A DNA stretch of 15,646 nucleotides from Streptomyces anulatus (GCF_000721175.1 NZ_JOEZ01000061.1:1-15646), one strand, 5' to 3'; numbered from the stretch's first letter, positions 1 to 7,486 are shown. The notes: a model not told the origin generated them from the letters alone. A program made the numbers and translations.

Positions 1-99
1 AACAAGAACCCCAAGCCGTTCATCTGGACAAAGACCGCCGACGACATCCTCGACACCCTCGCCGCATACTGCACACGAATTAACGACTCAGGACACTAG
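1..99 (+). CDS. IS630-family transposase, C-terminal fragment cut by the window edge
   Basis: An open frame enters from the left edge and ends in TAG at 97-99. It encodes 32 residues, beginning NKNPKPFIWTK and ending RINDSGH. The NPKPFIWTKTADDIL...RINDSGH pattern is the usual C-terminus of Streptomyces IS630-family DDE transposases, which nick and join the element ends during cut-and-paste transposition. The DDE catalytic core lies outside the window. I could not define the right terminal inverted repeat, because the partner end is absent. A window starting inside an insertion sequence suggests an assembly break at a multicopy element. Family assignment rests on recognition of the C-terminal motif only. 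Confidence 0.72.
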   Translation, partial: NKNPKPFIWTKTADDILDTLAAYCTRINDSGH

Positions 100-293
100 T
101 TGCACCCAAACACTCGGCACACACGTGGCTGACGACGGCACCCGCGCGATCTGGGCCACCCTTCCCCTGAAGGAAGTGATCCGCGACACTCCACGGAAAG
201 GCCCCCAACACCACCTCGCCACCTGACGACGCGACAGGCCCGTCCGGCCGACGACCACACGTTGGGGCTTGCCGGCTGTTCGGGGCGCGGCTG

Positions 294-758
294 CTACAGG
301 TCGAACTCGAGGTGTTCGATGTCGGTGAAGCGGACCTCGTCCAGGGAGCCGGCGCGGCGGCCGCCGTCCTGGAAGTAGAGTAGGGCGACGGTCAGGTGCC
401 GGATGCGGTCCTGGTCGGTGGAGCCGATCGGGGCGGTGTAGCCGAGGCGCGCGCGGGTGTCGATGATGATGCCGCCCGTGGCCGCGGCCTTCTGCTTGGC
501 CTTGGCACGGATCTGCGGCTGCCACCGGGCCTTCACCTCGCGCTCCATGCGAGCGGCCAGGTCAGGGCGGGGCTTTTTGATCTGGTCCTTCACGTACCGC
601 TCCACGGTGCGCTGGGAGACCCGCAGCATCTGCGCGACCGCCTTGGTGCCGCCGAGCTGCTTGACCAGGTACCGCATCTGCGGGCCCGCGTTCTTCGGCG
701 CAGGGCGGGTGAACGCCTTCTGTACCGCGGCGTCCAGGCCGTCCCCGATCAGGCTCAT
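294..758 (-). CDS. tpg: Tpg-type telomere terminal protein (shortened form)
   Basis: This 154-residue protein starts MSLIGDGLDAAVQKAFTRP, the typical N-terminus of Streptomyces Tpg, the protein covalently attached to the 5' ends of linear replicons. Tpg primes synthesis that fills the single-stranded telomere gap. A helix-turn-helix region is visible at about residues 38-60 (AVAQMLRVSQRTVERYV), followed by a basic segment at 60-90. Thr114 sits in IGSTDQD; from memory, Thr114 is the reported priming residue of S. coelicolor Tpg. The start ATG follows GGAGAAGG (764-771), which overlaps the tap stop codon, so the pair is likely translationally coupled. Known Tpg proteins are about 184-185 residues. 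Here HLTVA runs directly into LLYFQDGGRRAGS, and about 30 residues usually found between these blocks appear to be missing in frame. Family is confident; activity is uncertain because of the shortening. Confidence 0.88.
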   Translation of the reverse strand: MSLIGDGLDAAVQKAFTRPAPKNAGPQMRYLVKQLGGTKAVAQMLRVSQRTVERYVKDQIKKPRPDLAARMEREVKARWQPQIRAKAKQKAAATGGIIIDTRARLGYTAPIGSTDQDRIRHLTVALLYFQDGGRRAGSLDEVRFTDIEHLEFDL

Positions 759-770
759 CGTGGCCTTCTC

Positions 771-3035
771 CTACTCTCCGTTGTCGACATCGGTGATGGT
801 GCCGTCCTTGATGGACCGGGCGAGGTTGAGCTCGGGGGCGTCGAACCGCTCGCGGACTTCCTCGCCCCACAGGACGGACTGGGTGCCCTCGTGCTTGACC
901 AGGCCGGGGTTGACGCCGAGCTTGAAGCCTCCGGGCAGCGGCTTGCCGTCCCGGTAGGGCAGGAAGTCCAGCGGGCTCGGTCCGTTGGCGGCGTAGACGA
1001 CGCAGTCGGACAGGATCGCGATGGGGTACTGCCCGGTGAACGCCGCGTGCTTGATGATCTTGCGGTGCAGGTTGATCCGGGTGCGGGCGATGACCGCCGC
1101 CCGGATGTCGGGCCGCCACGTCGGCCGCTCCAGGGCCCGCCATCGCTCGCCCGGCCGCCAGCCCTCCCCGCGCGGGCGTTCACGCAGCTTGCCCAGGCCG
1201 CCCTTGACCGTCGCCTTGATCGCCGTGATGACGATGCTCAGCTCCGGGTCGCGTTCCTTGTAGCCGTCCATCGCCGTGAGGAAGTCTTCCGGCGACAGGT
1301 CGGCGGCGACCCCGAGGTCGGCCATCGTGGCGAGGTAGGCGTCGCGCAGCCGCTGGTACCAGCTGTCCAGGTAGCGGCCGTTGTCGTACCGGACATAGGC
1401 CTCGGTCGGCGCGACGTCGTAGCCGAGCTCCTGGGCGTACGCCACGGTCGGTGTCGCGTACCAGGCCGGGCCCGTGGGGCGGTCGCCCTTCGGCGTGAAC
1501 GGGGAAGGCAGCAGGCTGCCGTCCAGCTCCACCCACTCCTTTCCGGCCTTCACGCGGAACAGGTCGACATGGGAGAGGTCGACCAGCCACGAGCCGGGCA
1601 GCTTCGGGTCGAACACCGGGTTCGTGACCCGGGTCGGCTCACCTAGGCCGACGATCAGGCCGTTCGCTCCGGCGGCGAAGGCCATGTTCACGTCCAGGCC
1701 GACCAGGTGGCGCAGGGTGCACTCCTCGTCGGTCATCGGCCGCGCCCAGTCGTACGCCTCCTCGAACAGCTTCTCCGCCGGTCCGCGCACGTGGAACCGG
1801 GGCAGGTCCTTGAGGACCGGGTGCCCGTCGGGGGCCTCGCACGGGGCGCAGTCCACCGGGTCCGTGCCCAGCGACCCGGGCGTCTTGGTCTCGGCCTGCC
1901 GCAGGACGCCGGTCTCCTCGTCCCGCACGGCGCGGGTCGGCGGGTGCAGCGCGGTCATCAGCTCCAGGCTGGTCACGGAGGTGGAGCCGCGCGGCGTCAT
2001 CACCCGGGTCGCGTACACGCCCAGGACGCGCGCGAGCTCCGCCGGCGGCAGCTGCGCGGCGGAGCCCCAGAACCGGGGGTCCAGCGCCTTCCACGACGGG
2101 ATGCACAGCTGCACGCACTGGCGGTCCGAGCCCTTGGCGGGGCGGTAGATCCTCGCCCACGGCCCGAAGCCCCTCTTGGTCAGCTTCCAGTCGGCGCGGG
2201 TCAGTTGCTTGATGACCTTGTGGCCCTCCGGGATCCGCCCGGCGTCCTTCTCCTCCTCCGTGAGCCCGGTGGGCAGGCCGTAGCGCTCGCACGCGGCCTC
2301 GGTGAGCACGAGCAGCGGGTCGGCCGGCCTTCCCGGGCCGGACAGCTTCGGCTGCCCGAGCTTCGCCTCCCTCAGAGTCCAGTCCACCAGGGAGGGGAGG
2401 GACTTGGCGGGTACGTCCAGGACCAGGCCGCCGACGCAGTACGCCACCGCCTTCCCGCCCTCGACGTCGACGACGGCCAGCGGTCCGTTCTCGAACCGCG
2501 GATCGGTGGTGCCGGCCGGAGTTCCGGCCGGGGCCGCCTTCCGCGCACCGGGGCGGCGCGACGTCGTCGGCGACGTCGGCCCGGTGGTGCGCGCCGGACC
2601 CGGCACAGCCGCCGGAGCAGGGGCGACGGAAGCAGGGTCAGGGGTCTGGGTGTTCTCGGTTGCAGTCATGTCCGCAGCCTCGGACGCCTTGCCTGTGGAC
2701 AGCGGCCGCGCTTCCGCCGGGGCGGGGGCGCCGGTCAACGTGGCGGGCACCGGGGCGTCCGGTGCGGGCGCGGTCGCACCGGACGGGGCCGACGCGGCGG
2801 GGTAGAGCTCCGCGAGCTTGTCCAGCAGCCGGGCGTAGGCGTCACGCTCCGGCGGGCGGGGCTCGGTCTTCCCGGACTCCCAACCGGACACCGTGGCCCT
2901 GCGCACCCTCAGCGCGGTGGCGACTTCGTCGATCGTCAAGCCGTGCGCGGCCCGCAGCCTCTTGCGTTCCGCCGGGGGCGGCAGCGTGGCGCGGGACGCG
3001 AGCAGGGCGTCGACCGCATCGAACAACTCGGACAT
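771..3035 (-). CDS. tap: Tap, telomere-associated protein
   Basis: This protein of 754 residues is close to the ~740 residues of known Streptomyces Tap. Tap binds folded telomeric 3' overhangs and recruits Tpg for end patching. An XRE-type helix-turn-helix lies at about residues 24-60 (LTIDEVATALRVRRATVSGWESGK). An Ala/Pro/Thr-rich linker follows at about 80-178, then the long conserved Tap core. I chose ATG 3035 over the in-frame start 42 nt upstream because a strong Shine-Dalgarno (AGGAGGTG) lies just upstream at 3040-3047 and the extra residues look non-coding. It is the first gene of an operon with tpg, whose ATG lies 12 nt after the tap stop. Four phased GTACG repeats precede it and may bind its HTH domain (inference). 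The tap-tpg order and spacing support the identification. Confidence 0.9.
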   Translation of the reverse strand: MSELFDAVDALLASRATLPPPAERKRLRAAHGLTIDEVATALRVRRATVSGWESGKTEPRPPERDAYARLLDKLAELYPAASAPSGATAPAPDAPVPATLTGAPAPAEARPLSTGKASEAADMTATENTQTPDPASVAPAPAAVPGPARTTGPTSPTTSRRPGARKAAPAGTPAGTTDPRFENGPLAVVDVEGGKAVAYCVGGLVLDVPAKSLPSLVDWTLREAKLGQPKLSGPGRPADPLLVLTEAACERYGLPTGLTEEEKDAGRIPEGHKVIKQLTRADWKLTKRGFGPWARIYRPAKGSDRQCVQLCIPSWKALDPRFWGSAAQLPPAELARVLGVYATRVMTPRGSTSVTSLELMTALHPPTRAVRDEETGVLRQAETKTPGSLGTDPVDCAPCEAPDGHPVLKDLPRFHVRGPAEKLFEEAYDWARPMTDEECTLRHLVGLDVNMAFAAGANGLIVGLGEPTRVTNPVFDPKLPGSWLVDLSHVDLFRVKAGKEWVELDGSLLPSPFTPKGDRPTGPAWYATPTVAYAQELGYDVAPTEAYVRYDNGRYLDSWYQRLRDAYLATMADLGVAADLSPEDFLTAMDGYKERDPELSIVITAIKATVKGGLGKLRERPRGEGWRPGERWRALERPTWRPDIRAAVIARTRINLHRKIIKHAAFTGQYPIAILSDCVVYAANGPSPLDFLPYRDGKPLPGGFKLGVNPGLVKHEGTQSVLWGEEVRERFDAPELNLARSIKDGTITDVDNGE

Positions 3036-3070
3036 GAAACACCTCCTGACCAACACCCTACACCACCAAA

Positions 3071-3108
3071 CGTACAATTTGCGTACTTCTCGCGTACGAA
3101 TTCCGTAC
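3071..3108 (-). promoter_or_regulatory. Four 11-bp-phased GTACG repeats upstream of tap (candidate operator/promoter region)
   Basis: CGTAC occurs on the plus strand at 3071-3075, 3082-3086, 3093-3097 and 3104-3108, with starts exactly 11 bp apart (GTACG on the tap strand). One unit is about one helical turn, so all copies face the same side of the DNA. The array ends 36 bp before the tap ATG, where a promoter or operator is expected. The spacers (GAATTC, CGAGAA, CAAATT) are AT-richer than the surroundings. Binding by Tap itself or by a host regulator is inference. Confidence 0.6.
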
Positions 3109-3534
3109 GATGTTTGCTCGGCGCAGCGAGAGGCGGTCCCAGCCGTTGCAGCGGATCAGCCAGAAGCCAAGTCCGACGATGCGTGCCGGTGCCGCCGTCG
3201 CGCGAGGAGCGATCCGCCAGGTCTCCCAGCTCCGGTGGCGTAGGCGGTGCCGCTGGTCGCCGGAGGCAGAGCGCGGCGGCGGACGAGCCGACTGCGTACG
3301 GGCGGCTTCTTCGGAGGGCCGTCCGTGGGCCGGGAGTGGCGATTGGTCTGCATGTGCTGCTCCGTCATCTCGGGTGCTCGCGGAGTCCGGCGGGGCTGGG
3401 CCCACGAACCTTCGGCCCCGCCGGGTCCTGCTCAGGGGCGGCCGGCCAGGGCGTGGATGTGGTCGGCGATACGGGCCGCCGGGCTGTCCGCAGGGCGGCC
3501 TCTGCACGCGCACAGCGCGCGATGCCCTGACACA
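3109..3534. other. Region without a convincing gene
   Basis: About 425 bases lie between the tap control region and the hairpin at 3535. Several frames are open, as expected at this GC content, but their products are Arg/Pro/Ala-rich and look like shadows. A short minus-strand tail reading RIADHIHALAGRP ends in TGA near 3432. It resembles a genuine C-terminus and may be the remnant of a decayed gene, but I cannot trace it upstream. Confidence 0.4.
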
Positions 3535-3570
3535 CCGCGGCCCCTTGCCTGATCCGGCAAGGGGCCGCGG
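3535..3570. terminator. Strong hairpin, likely bidirectional terminator
   Basis: A perfect 15-bp stem (CCGCGGCCCCTTGCC paired with GGCAAGGGGCCGCGG) encloses the 6-nt loop TGATCC. No long T tract follows, which is common for actinobacterial terminators. It lies 15 bp beyond the stop codon of the minus-strand PIN-like gene, so it probably ends the toxin-antitoxin transcript. Confidence 0.7.
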
Positions 3571-3585
3571 TCGTCACCGCTGTGC

Positions 3586-3972
3586 TCACGGGGTGAGGTC
3601 CAGGACCCGAACGGGCTGTCCCGCCCATCGGTGCGGGGCCGTGGTGGCGATGACCGCGCCGTCGGGGCGGTCGGCGGTGGGCTGCGCCGCGTACTGGCTG
3701 TGTGCTGTGGCCCAGGTCTGCTGCTGAGCGATGGCCAGGGCCGCGGGCAGGTCGAGCTCCAGGACGGTGACGCCGGGAAGGGAAGCCAGGTGTTCGGCCG
3801 TGCCGGGGCGGGTCCGGTCGGCTTCGACGAGCGCGCACGCCGGAACGTATAAGAACCATCCAGGTTCCGCGTGGGCCCGGTGGATGAGACGGGAAGCCAG
3901 GACGTTGCCCTGCCCGGCCGCTGTCATCGCCGTGTCGTCCAGGACGATGTGCAGGGTGTCGGTCGGATTCAC
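3586..3972 (-). CDS. PIN-domain-like toxin of a toxin-antitoxin pair
   Basis: A 128-residue protein starts at GTG 3972, which overlaps the stop of the upstream antitoxin gene (GTGA), so translation is coupled. The pattern fits a PIN-domain ribonuclease: an N-terminal strand with acidic residues (HIVLDDTAM, D12/D13), a central acidic residue in PACALVEADR (E50), and a C-terminal acidic cluster before a hydrophobic helix (ADRPDGAVIATTA, D101/D104). PIN toxins usually cut tRNA or mRNA in a Mg-dependent way. The length is typical for VapC-like proteins, but the sequence is divergent, so the fold call is from motif spacing and context. A strong hairpin lies just downstream. The pair probably stabilises the replicon. 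Confidence 0.68.
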   Translation of the reverse strand: MNPTDTLHIVLDDTAMTAAGQGNVLASRLIHRAHAEPGWFLYVPACALVEADRTRPGTAEHLASLPGVTVLELDLPAALAIAQQQTWATAHSQYAAQPTADRPDGAVIATTAPHRWAGQPVRVLDLTP

Positions 3973-4226
3973 CGGCCAGCCGCCAGAGCCAGGCGCCGGT
4001 CCAGCTCGTGGTCCAGGTCGTCCTGCTCCCCGGGGGTGGGGGCGTAGCCGTTCCACTCCTCCAGGGCGGCGCGCGCCTTCTCGGCCCGCTCGGCCCGCTC
4101 GGCGGGTGTCAGCAGGGTCTGCGCGAGGCGGGCCAGGTAGCCGCGCAGCGACAGCCCTTCCGCTGCCGCTATGGCGGCGAGCCGGTCCTTGGCTTCCTCG
4201 GGGATACGGACGTTGGCATCGGACAT
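3969..4226 (-). CDS. Ribbon-helix-helix antitoxin
   Basis: This 85-residue protein begins MSDANVRIPEEAKDRLAAIA, with the short N-terminal strand and Arg/Ile pattern of ribbon-helix-helix DNA-binding proteins (about residues 1-45, including GLSLRGYLARLAQTLL). The acidic C-terminal half (EEWNGYAPTPGEQDDLDHELDRR) is the usual toxin-binding tail. ATG 4226 was chosen over the longer in-frame start because GGAGA sits about 8 nt upstream and the MSDANVRIP start fits the family. Its stop overlaps the toxin start by 4 nt. RHH antitoxins typically repress their own operon by binding a palindrome in the promoter, and one lies at 4251-4274. Confidence 0.75.
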   Translation of the reverse strand: MSDANVRIPEEAKDRLAAIAAAEGLSLRGYLARLAQTLLTPAERAERAEKARAALEEWNGYAPTPGEQDDLDHELDRRLALAAGR

Positions 4227-4250
4227 CGTCGGGTCTCCGGGACCGAGAAG

Positions 4251-4274
4251 GGGTACGGGTGCGTACCCGTACCC
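4251..4274. promoter_or_regulatory. Inverted repeat, candidate operator of the toxin-antitoxin operon
   Basis: Perfect 10-bp arms, GGGTACGGGT and ACCCGTACCC, surround the 4-nt centre GCGT. It is 24 bp upstream of the antitoxin ATG, the normal place for an autoregulatory site. Binding by the RHH antitoxin is inferred from position and symmetry. Confidence 0.6.
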
Positions 4275-4441
4275 TCTCACGTCGAGTGGGGCGCTGGCCA
4301 CCTACCGGGGCTGGTGCGGTACGCCGATATCGCTGTCGGCGTGACAGCCGATCCGAGGCGGGGGCCTCTATGCCTTTCATCAAGGCACCCATGTTGGTTT
4401 TGGAGCGGTTTGGGGGCCTGTCGCACTTGGTGGTGAAGTGT

Positions 4442-5365
4442 TCAGTGGCGGGGCAGCGCCTCGGCGACGGCGGTCTGGGATGGGTCGACGGTGGTCCGCC
4501 CGTCCTCGATGTCCCACAGCGTGTTCTGCAGCAGCCGGGCCAGGGTCCAGCCGGCCGCGCGCTGGCGGTCCAGTCCGAGCGCCTCGGTCAGCAGGTCGAA
4601 GCGGCGCTGCACCACCCGGGGAGCGTCCCCGGTGGCGTGGAGCTTCTCCCAGCCGGTGTCCAGCGCCGGCCACAGGTCGAAGCCCGGGTCGCCGACGAGG
4701 GGTTCGGGGTCGATGGCCAGCCACGGCTCGCGCTCGGCCGCGAGCACGTTGTCGTAGTGCAGGTCCCAGTGCAGCATCCGGTCGCCGGGCTCGCCGACCA
4801 GCTCGGTGACCGCCGACGCCCAGCCGTGCAGCAGCCGCTGGTCCTCGGGGTCCGGCAGGGCGGCGACCGCCGCAGGCAGGGACGCCAGCATGTCGCGCGC
4901 GACGTCACCGAGGCCGCGCAGGCCCTCGGGCGCCGGGACGGAGTGCAGCCGGGCCATAAGTCCGGCCAAGGCGCTCATGGCCACGTCGTCGTCCTTGACG
5001 GAAGCCAGGGTGCGTGAGCCGTCCAGGCGTTCCAGCAGCACGGCGCTGCTCTCCGGGTCGTGGTCGAGCAGCCGCACGATGCCGTCGCCGTTCCACGCCC
5101 GCAGCCCGATCAGTGCGGCGGTCGTCTCCACGCGGGGCATCTGGAGTTTGAGCGCGGCGCGGGTGTCGTCCGTGCGGCGCACAGGCACCACCAGTGAGGC
5201 CTCGCCGGACCTGATGCCTCCGTCGCGCTTCAGTTCCCATCGGTCGAGCAACTCCGCCACCAGCGCGGGCAGCCGGGCGATCCAGGTCTGTTCCTCTTCA
5301 CCACCGTTCCTCGTGTACGACGCGACCAGGGCGTCAGGGACTTCGATGCCCTGCGGCGAACTCAT
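4442..5365 (-). CDS. APH(6)-family aminoglycoside O-phosphotransferase (streptomycin 6-kinase type)
   Basis: This protein of 307 residues matches the length of APH(6) enzymes, which transfer phosphate from ATP to the 6-hydroxyl of streptomycin in the cytoplasm. Visible motifs are an ATP-site Lys in ALKLQMPRVE (K73), the catalytic loop LHWDLHYDNVL (D201, N206), a metal-binding Asp in AIDPEPLVGDPGFDLWP (D219), and the Trp/Leu-rich C-terminal helices. ATG 5365 was chosen over an upstream start because the protein then begins MSSPQGIEVPDALVASY, as expected, with GAAGGA upstream. It is followed downstream by the toxin-antitoxin region and preceded by an IS110 remnant, so it may have arrived on mobile DNA. 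The family (aminoglycoside/hydroxyurea kinases, Pfam APH_6_hur) also contains hydroxyurea kinases and uncharacterised members, so the true substrate is not certain. Confidence 0.85.
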   Translation of the reverse strand: MSSPQGIEVPDALVASYTRNGGEEEQTWIARLPALVAELLDRWELKRDGGIRSGEASLVVPVRRTDDTRAALKLQMPRVETTAALIGLRAWNGDGIVRLLDHDPESSAVLLERLDGSRTLASVKDDDVAMSALAGLMARLHSVPAPEGLRGLGDVARDMLASLPAAVAALPDPEDQRLLHGWASAVTELVGEPGDRMLHWDLHYDNVLAAEREPWLAIDPEPLVGDPGFDLWPALDTGWEKLHATGDAPRVVQRRFDLLTEALGLDRQRAAGWTLARLLQNTLWDIEDGRTTVDPSQTAVAEALPRH

Positions 5366-5422
5366 GGGGGCTGTCCTTCGGGGGAGGGGGCTTCCCACCA
5401 CGACCACAGGTAAGGCCGAGGG

Positions 5423-5558
5423 TCATGCGGCGGCTGCTTCGGGGATGCGGGTCTCGTAGAAGGTTCCGTCGCGGAGCATGGCGAACAGGACGCTGATGCG
5501 TTGGCGGGCGAGGCGGAGGAGGGCTTGGGTGTGGGTTCTGCCGCAGGCTCGGTATTTA
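5423..5558 (-). pseudogene. IS110-type transposase, C-terminal remnant
   Basis: About 44 residues read RACGRTHTQALLRLARQR, then ISVLFAMLRDGTFYETRIPEAAAA, then a stop at 5423-5425. This is the standard C-terminus of IS110/IS116/IS902 transposases (LARxRxxVLxAMLRD). Upstream of about 5558 the similarity ends and the frame runs into the promoter side of the divergent 439-aa gene. The catalytic DEDD domain and the Ser motif are absent, so this is a non-functional scrap left by a rearrangement. The left boundary is approximate. Confidence 0.75.
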
Positions 5559-5591
5559 TCGTATGTAGGTGCGGGAGGCGAGGATGCCGGT

Positions 5592-6911
5592 ATGACAGTG
5601 CTGCCGATCACCGTGCCCGCGTCCCTGCTGAACGTCCACCATCTCGACCCCGAAGCCGGCGGGTGGGGATTCAGGGTCGATCACGCGGTGGCGACGGCGG
5701 CCGGCGACACCTACATGCTGACCGGCCTGCGCCGCTACCGCGCGCGTGCGGCCTGCTCGGCCGACCCCGCCGAGCAGGATTTCGGCTACCAGCTGATCAC
5801 CCGCCACGACTCCGACGGAAAGCCCACCGCCACCGCCGTGTTCGGCCAGGCGGTGCCGGGCGGGGGCCCTTCGGCCATACCGGAGCGAGACACGACTACC
5901 CTGGCCGTCCTCCCTGACGGCGCGGTCGCCGTCAGCTCCAAACCTGGCAGCACCCACCTCCTCTCCCCTAACCTGGACGAGGTCCTCGCCTCCTGGCCGA
6001 TGTCCTGGGGCTGGCAGAGTGAGCAGGATCCCGGGGATGACCCGTTCGCCGCGTCGATCGCCGTCACCCCTGCGGGTCGGCTGCTGTGCATGACCTCCGA
6101 GTACGGACTCAGCAACTGGGCCGGCGCCCACCCCAACATCGTCGCCGTCTCCGAACCCGGCACAAAACTCGGCCCGGGACGCAAACCTGTGCTGCGCGCC
6201 ATCGCGACCCTGGACGCGCGCACCGACTGCCAGAGCGACGCCGACTCGTACGCTCACGTGCGATACGGCGACGAGCCGGTTGGGCGCGGCAACCGGCCAT
6301 CGCCTTCGCTGACCGAGGCCCTGTCTGAGCTCACCGGGACCAGCGGCAGCCTCTACGGCTACCTCGACTCCACGATGACCCGCCCGGCAGCGCTCGGCGA
6401 CGACCTGTTCGTCGTCCCGGTCTTCGGGAAGACCTACCGTTCGACCAACCTGGGGCAGGAGTTCAGCTTCGCCCTCGTCGACGACCGCGGGATGTTGCAG
6501 GGCCGACTGGGAGGCTTGCACCTGCGCGCGGACAGCCCGTTCACCGGCTTCGACTTCACCGTCGTCGCCGACCCGTACCGCGCCCGTGCCTTCCATCTCA
6601 ACCGCTACGGCCTGTACGCATGGAGCGCCGACGGGGCCCTGCGCGCGCGGATGCCCACTGCGGAGAAACCCTTCAAGCCCCTCGTCCACTTCGCCCTGCT
6701 GGAGTGCACACCCGCAGGGGAGCTGCTCCTCGCACACCGCAAGCAGCACCTGCTGCTGAGGGTGCCGGTGCCGCAGGACCTGGACGCACTGGCGGTGGCG
6801 GTGGAGGCCGCGCTGAAGGGTTACAGGCGCGAGCGCACCGCGCTGAAGAAGCAGTACGCGCCCGTGAACTGGCTCTGGCCGGACAGCGCGGCCACCGTGA
6901 CCCCTGTCTGA
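5592..6911 (+). CDS. Unrecognised 439-residue protein
   Basis: I do not recognise this protein. ATG 5592 is favoured because GGAGG and GAGG lie 8-17 nt upstream and the upstream extension is Arg/Trp-rich and overlaps the IS110 remnant antisense. The product begins MTVLPITVPASLLNVHHLD, with no signal peptide or membrane segment. It has many short strand-like segments separated by Gly/Asp turns (GDTYMLTGLRRY, GAVAVSSKPGSTHLLSP, GRLLCMTSEYGL, LYAWSADGALRARMP, GELLLAHRKQHLLLRVPV). These suggest a beta-propeller or other repeat-beta architecture in the cytoplasm. The C-terminus is a charged helix (about residues 400-425) ending in NWLWPDSAATVTPV. Codon use is strongly GC3-rich, so it is a real gene. 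It stands alone, facing away from the aph gene. Function is unknown. Confidence 0.85.
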   Translation: MTVLPITVPASLLNVHHLDPEAGGWGFRVDHAVATAAGDTYMLTGLRRYRARAACSADPAEQDFGYQLITRHDSDGKPTATAVFGQAVPGGGPSAIPERDTTTLAVLPDGAVAVSSKPGSTHLLSPNLDEVLASWPMSWGWQSEQDPGDDPFAASIAVTPAGRLLCMTSEYGLSNWAGAHPNIVAVSEPGTKLGPGRKPVLRAIATLDARTDCQSDADSYAHVRYGDEPVGRGNRPSPSLTEALSELTGTSGSLYGYLDSTMTRPAALGDDLFVVPVFGKTYRSTNLGQEFSFALVDDRGMLQGRLGGLHLRADSPFTGFDFTVVADPYRARAFHLNRYGLYAWSADGALRARMPTAEKPFKPLVHFALLECTPAGELLLAHRKQHLLLRVPVPQDLDALAVAVEAALKGYRRERTALKKQYAPVNWLWPDSAATVTPV

Positions 6912-7234
6912 CGATCCATGGACCGGTTGGTCTCGTGGGCGGGGCGGCGCAGGTCCGCGGTCCAATGCCGGAGCTCCCGGACCTGCAGGTCCTCGCGGAC
7001 GATCCACGATCGCCCGCAACTGGACGTAGGCCAGTGCTCCTCCCCGTGCACACATCACGGCCCCGCCCGGGGAGAAGGAGATCCACCATCGCGTTCGCGC
7101 CGGGTCTGACGTTCCAGGGACACGCGCGTGCGGCACGGTCGTTGTAGGCGACGCCTCGCGGGGCACGGGGGCCTCTGTCCACACCCACTTTGCCTGTGTC
7201 GGGGCTGGGCGCCGCAGCAGAGCCAGCCCCTGCG
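6912..7234. other. Non-coding region with palindromes before the iterons
   Basis: No convincing gene is seen in about 320 bases. A perfect 14-bp palindrome GGACCTGCAGGTCC lies at 6979-6992. An inverted repeat (GGGGCTGG at 7201-7208, CCAGCCCC at 7223-7230) lies directly before the first iteron and may be part of the origin. The first may belong to a terminator of the 439-aa gene, but it has no loop. Confidence 0.4.
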
Positions 7235-7260
7235 TTCAGTCCCTGCGTTCAGTCCCTGCC
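7235..7260 (-). repeat. Iteron cluster 1 (13-bp spacing)
   Basis: TTCAGTCCCTGCG at 7235-7247 is followed directly by TTCAGTCCCTGCC at 7248-7260. A degenerate third copy (CCAGCCCCTGCG) precedes them. The period is 13 bp, unlike the 9-bp period of most other pairs. Confidence 0.75.
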
Positions 7261-7297
7261 TAAAACAGCAGGTCAGCTGCGTTGTTGCCCCTCGATC

Positions 7298-7315
7298 AGG
7301 GACTGAAGGGACTCA
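7298..7315 (+). repeat. Iteron pair 2
   Basis: AGGGACTGAAGGGACTCA: two 9-bp units in tandem, the second with one change. Confidence 0.75.
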
Positions 7316-7407
7316 AGTTGGGGGTTATCACGTGAGTACGTGTGCGCGTGTATGCGGGCGCGTACATCTTGTCTTACTCATTACTGTGCTGGCTGATAAT
7401 TAGGAAG

Positions 7408-7427
7408 TTCAGTCCCTTCAGTCCCTG
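7408..7427 (-). repeat. Iteron pair 3
   Basis: TTCAGTCCCTTCAGTCCCTG is the complement of the tandem AGGGACTGA unit, in inverted orientation relative to pair 2. It lies at the edge of the AT-richer stretch. Confidence 0.75.
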
Positions 7428-7466
7428 ACGGAGGGGGCGAACATGCTCTGACCTGCAGAAATCGTG

Positions 7467-7486
7467 AGGGACTGAAGGCAGGGACC
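7467..7486 (+). repeat. Iteron pair 4 (13-bp spacing)
   Basis: AGGGACTGAAGGCAGGGACC: two AGGGAC cores 13 bp apart, like cluster 1. Confidence 0.65.

Noticed and set aside
98..226. Open frame ending ADDGTRAIWATLPLKEVIRD... after the IS630 tail, possibly the C-terminus of an interrupted gene
   Set aside because: Only about 35 plausible residues with no recognisable family; the upstream part is IS sequence, so its origin cannot be shown.
396..1646. Long plus-strand open frame opposite tap and tpg
   Set aside because: Antisense shadow of strongly biased high-GC codons; the minus-strand tap and tpg frames have clear homology.
5556..7184. 542-residue minus-strand open frame opposite the 439-aa gene
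   Set aside because: Ala/Gly/Arg/Val-rich mirror of the plus-strand gene, with no motif and no ribosome site seen.
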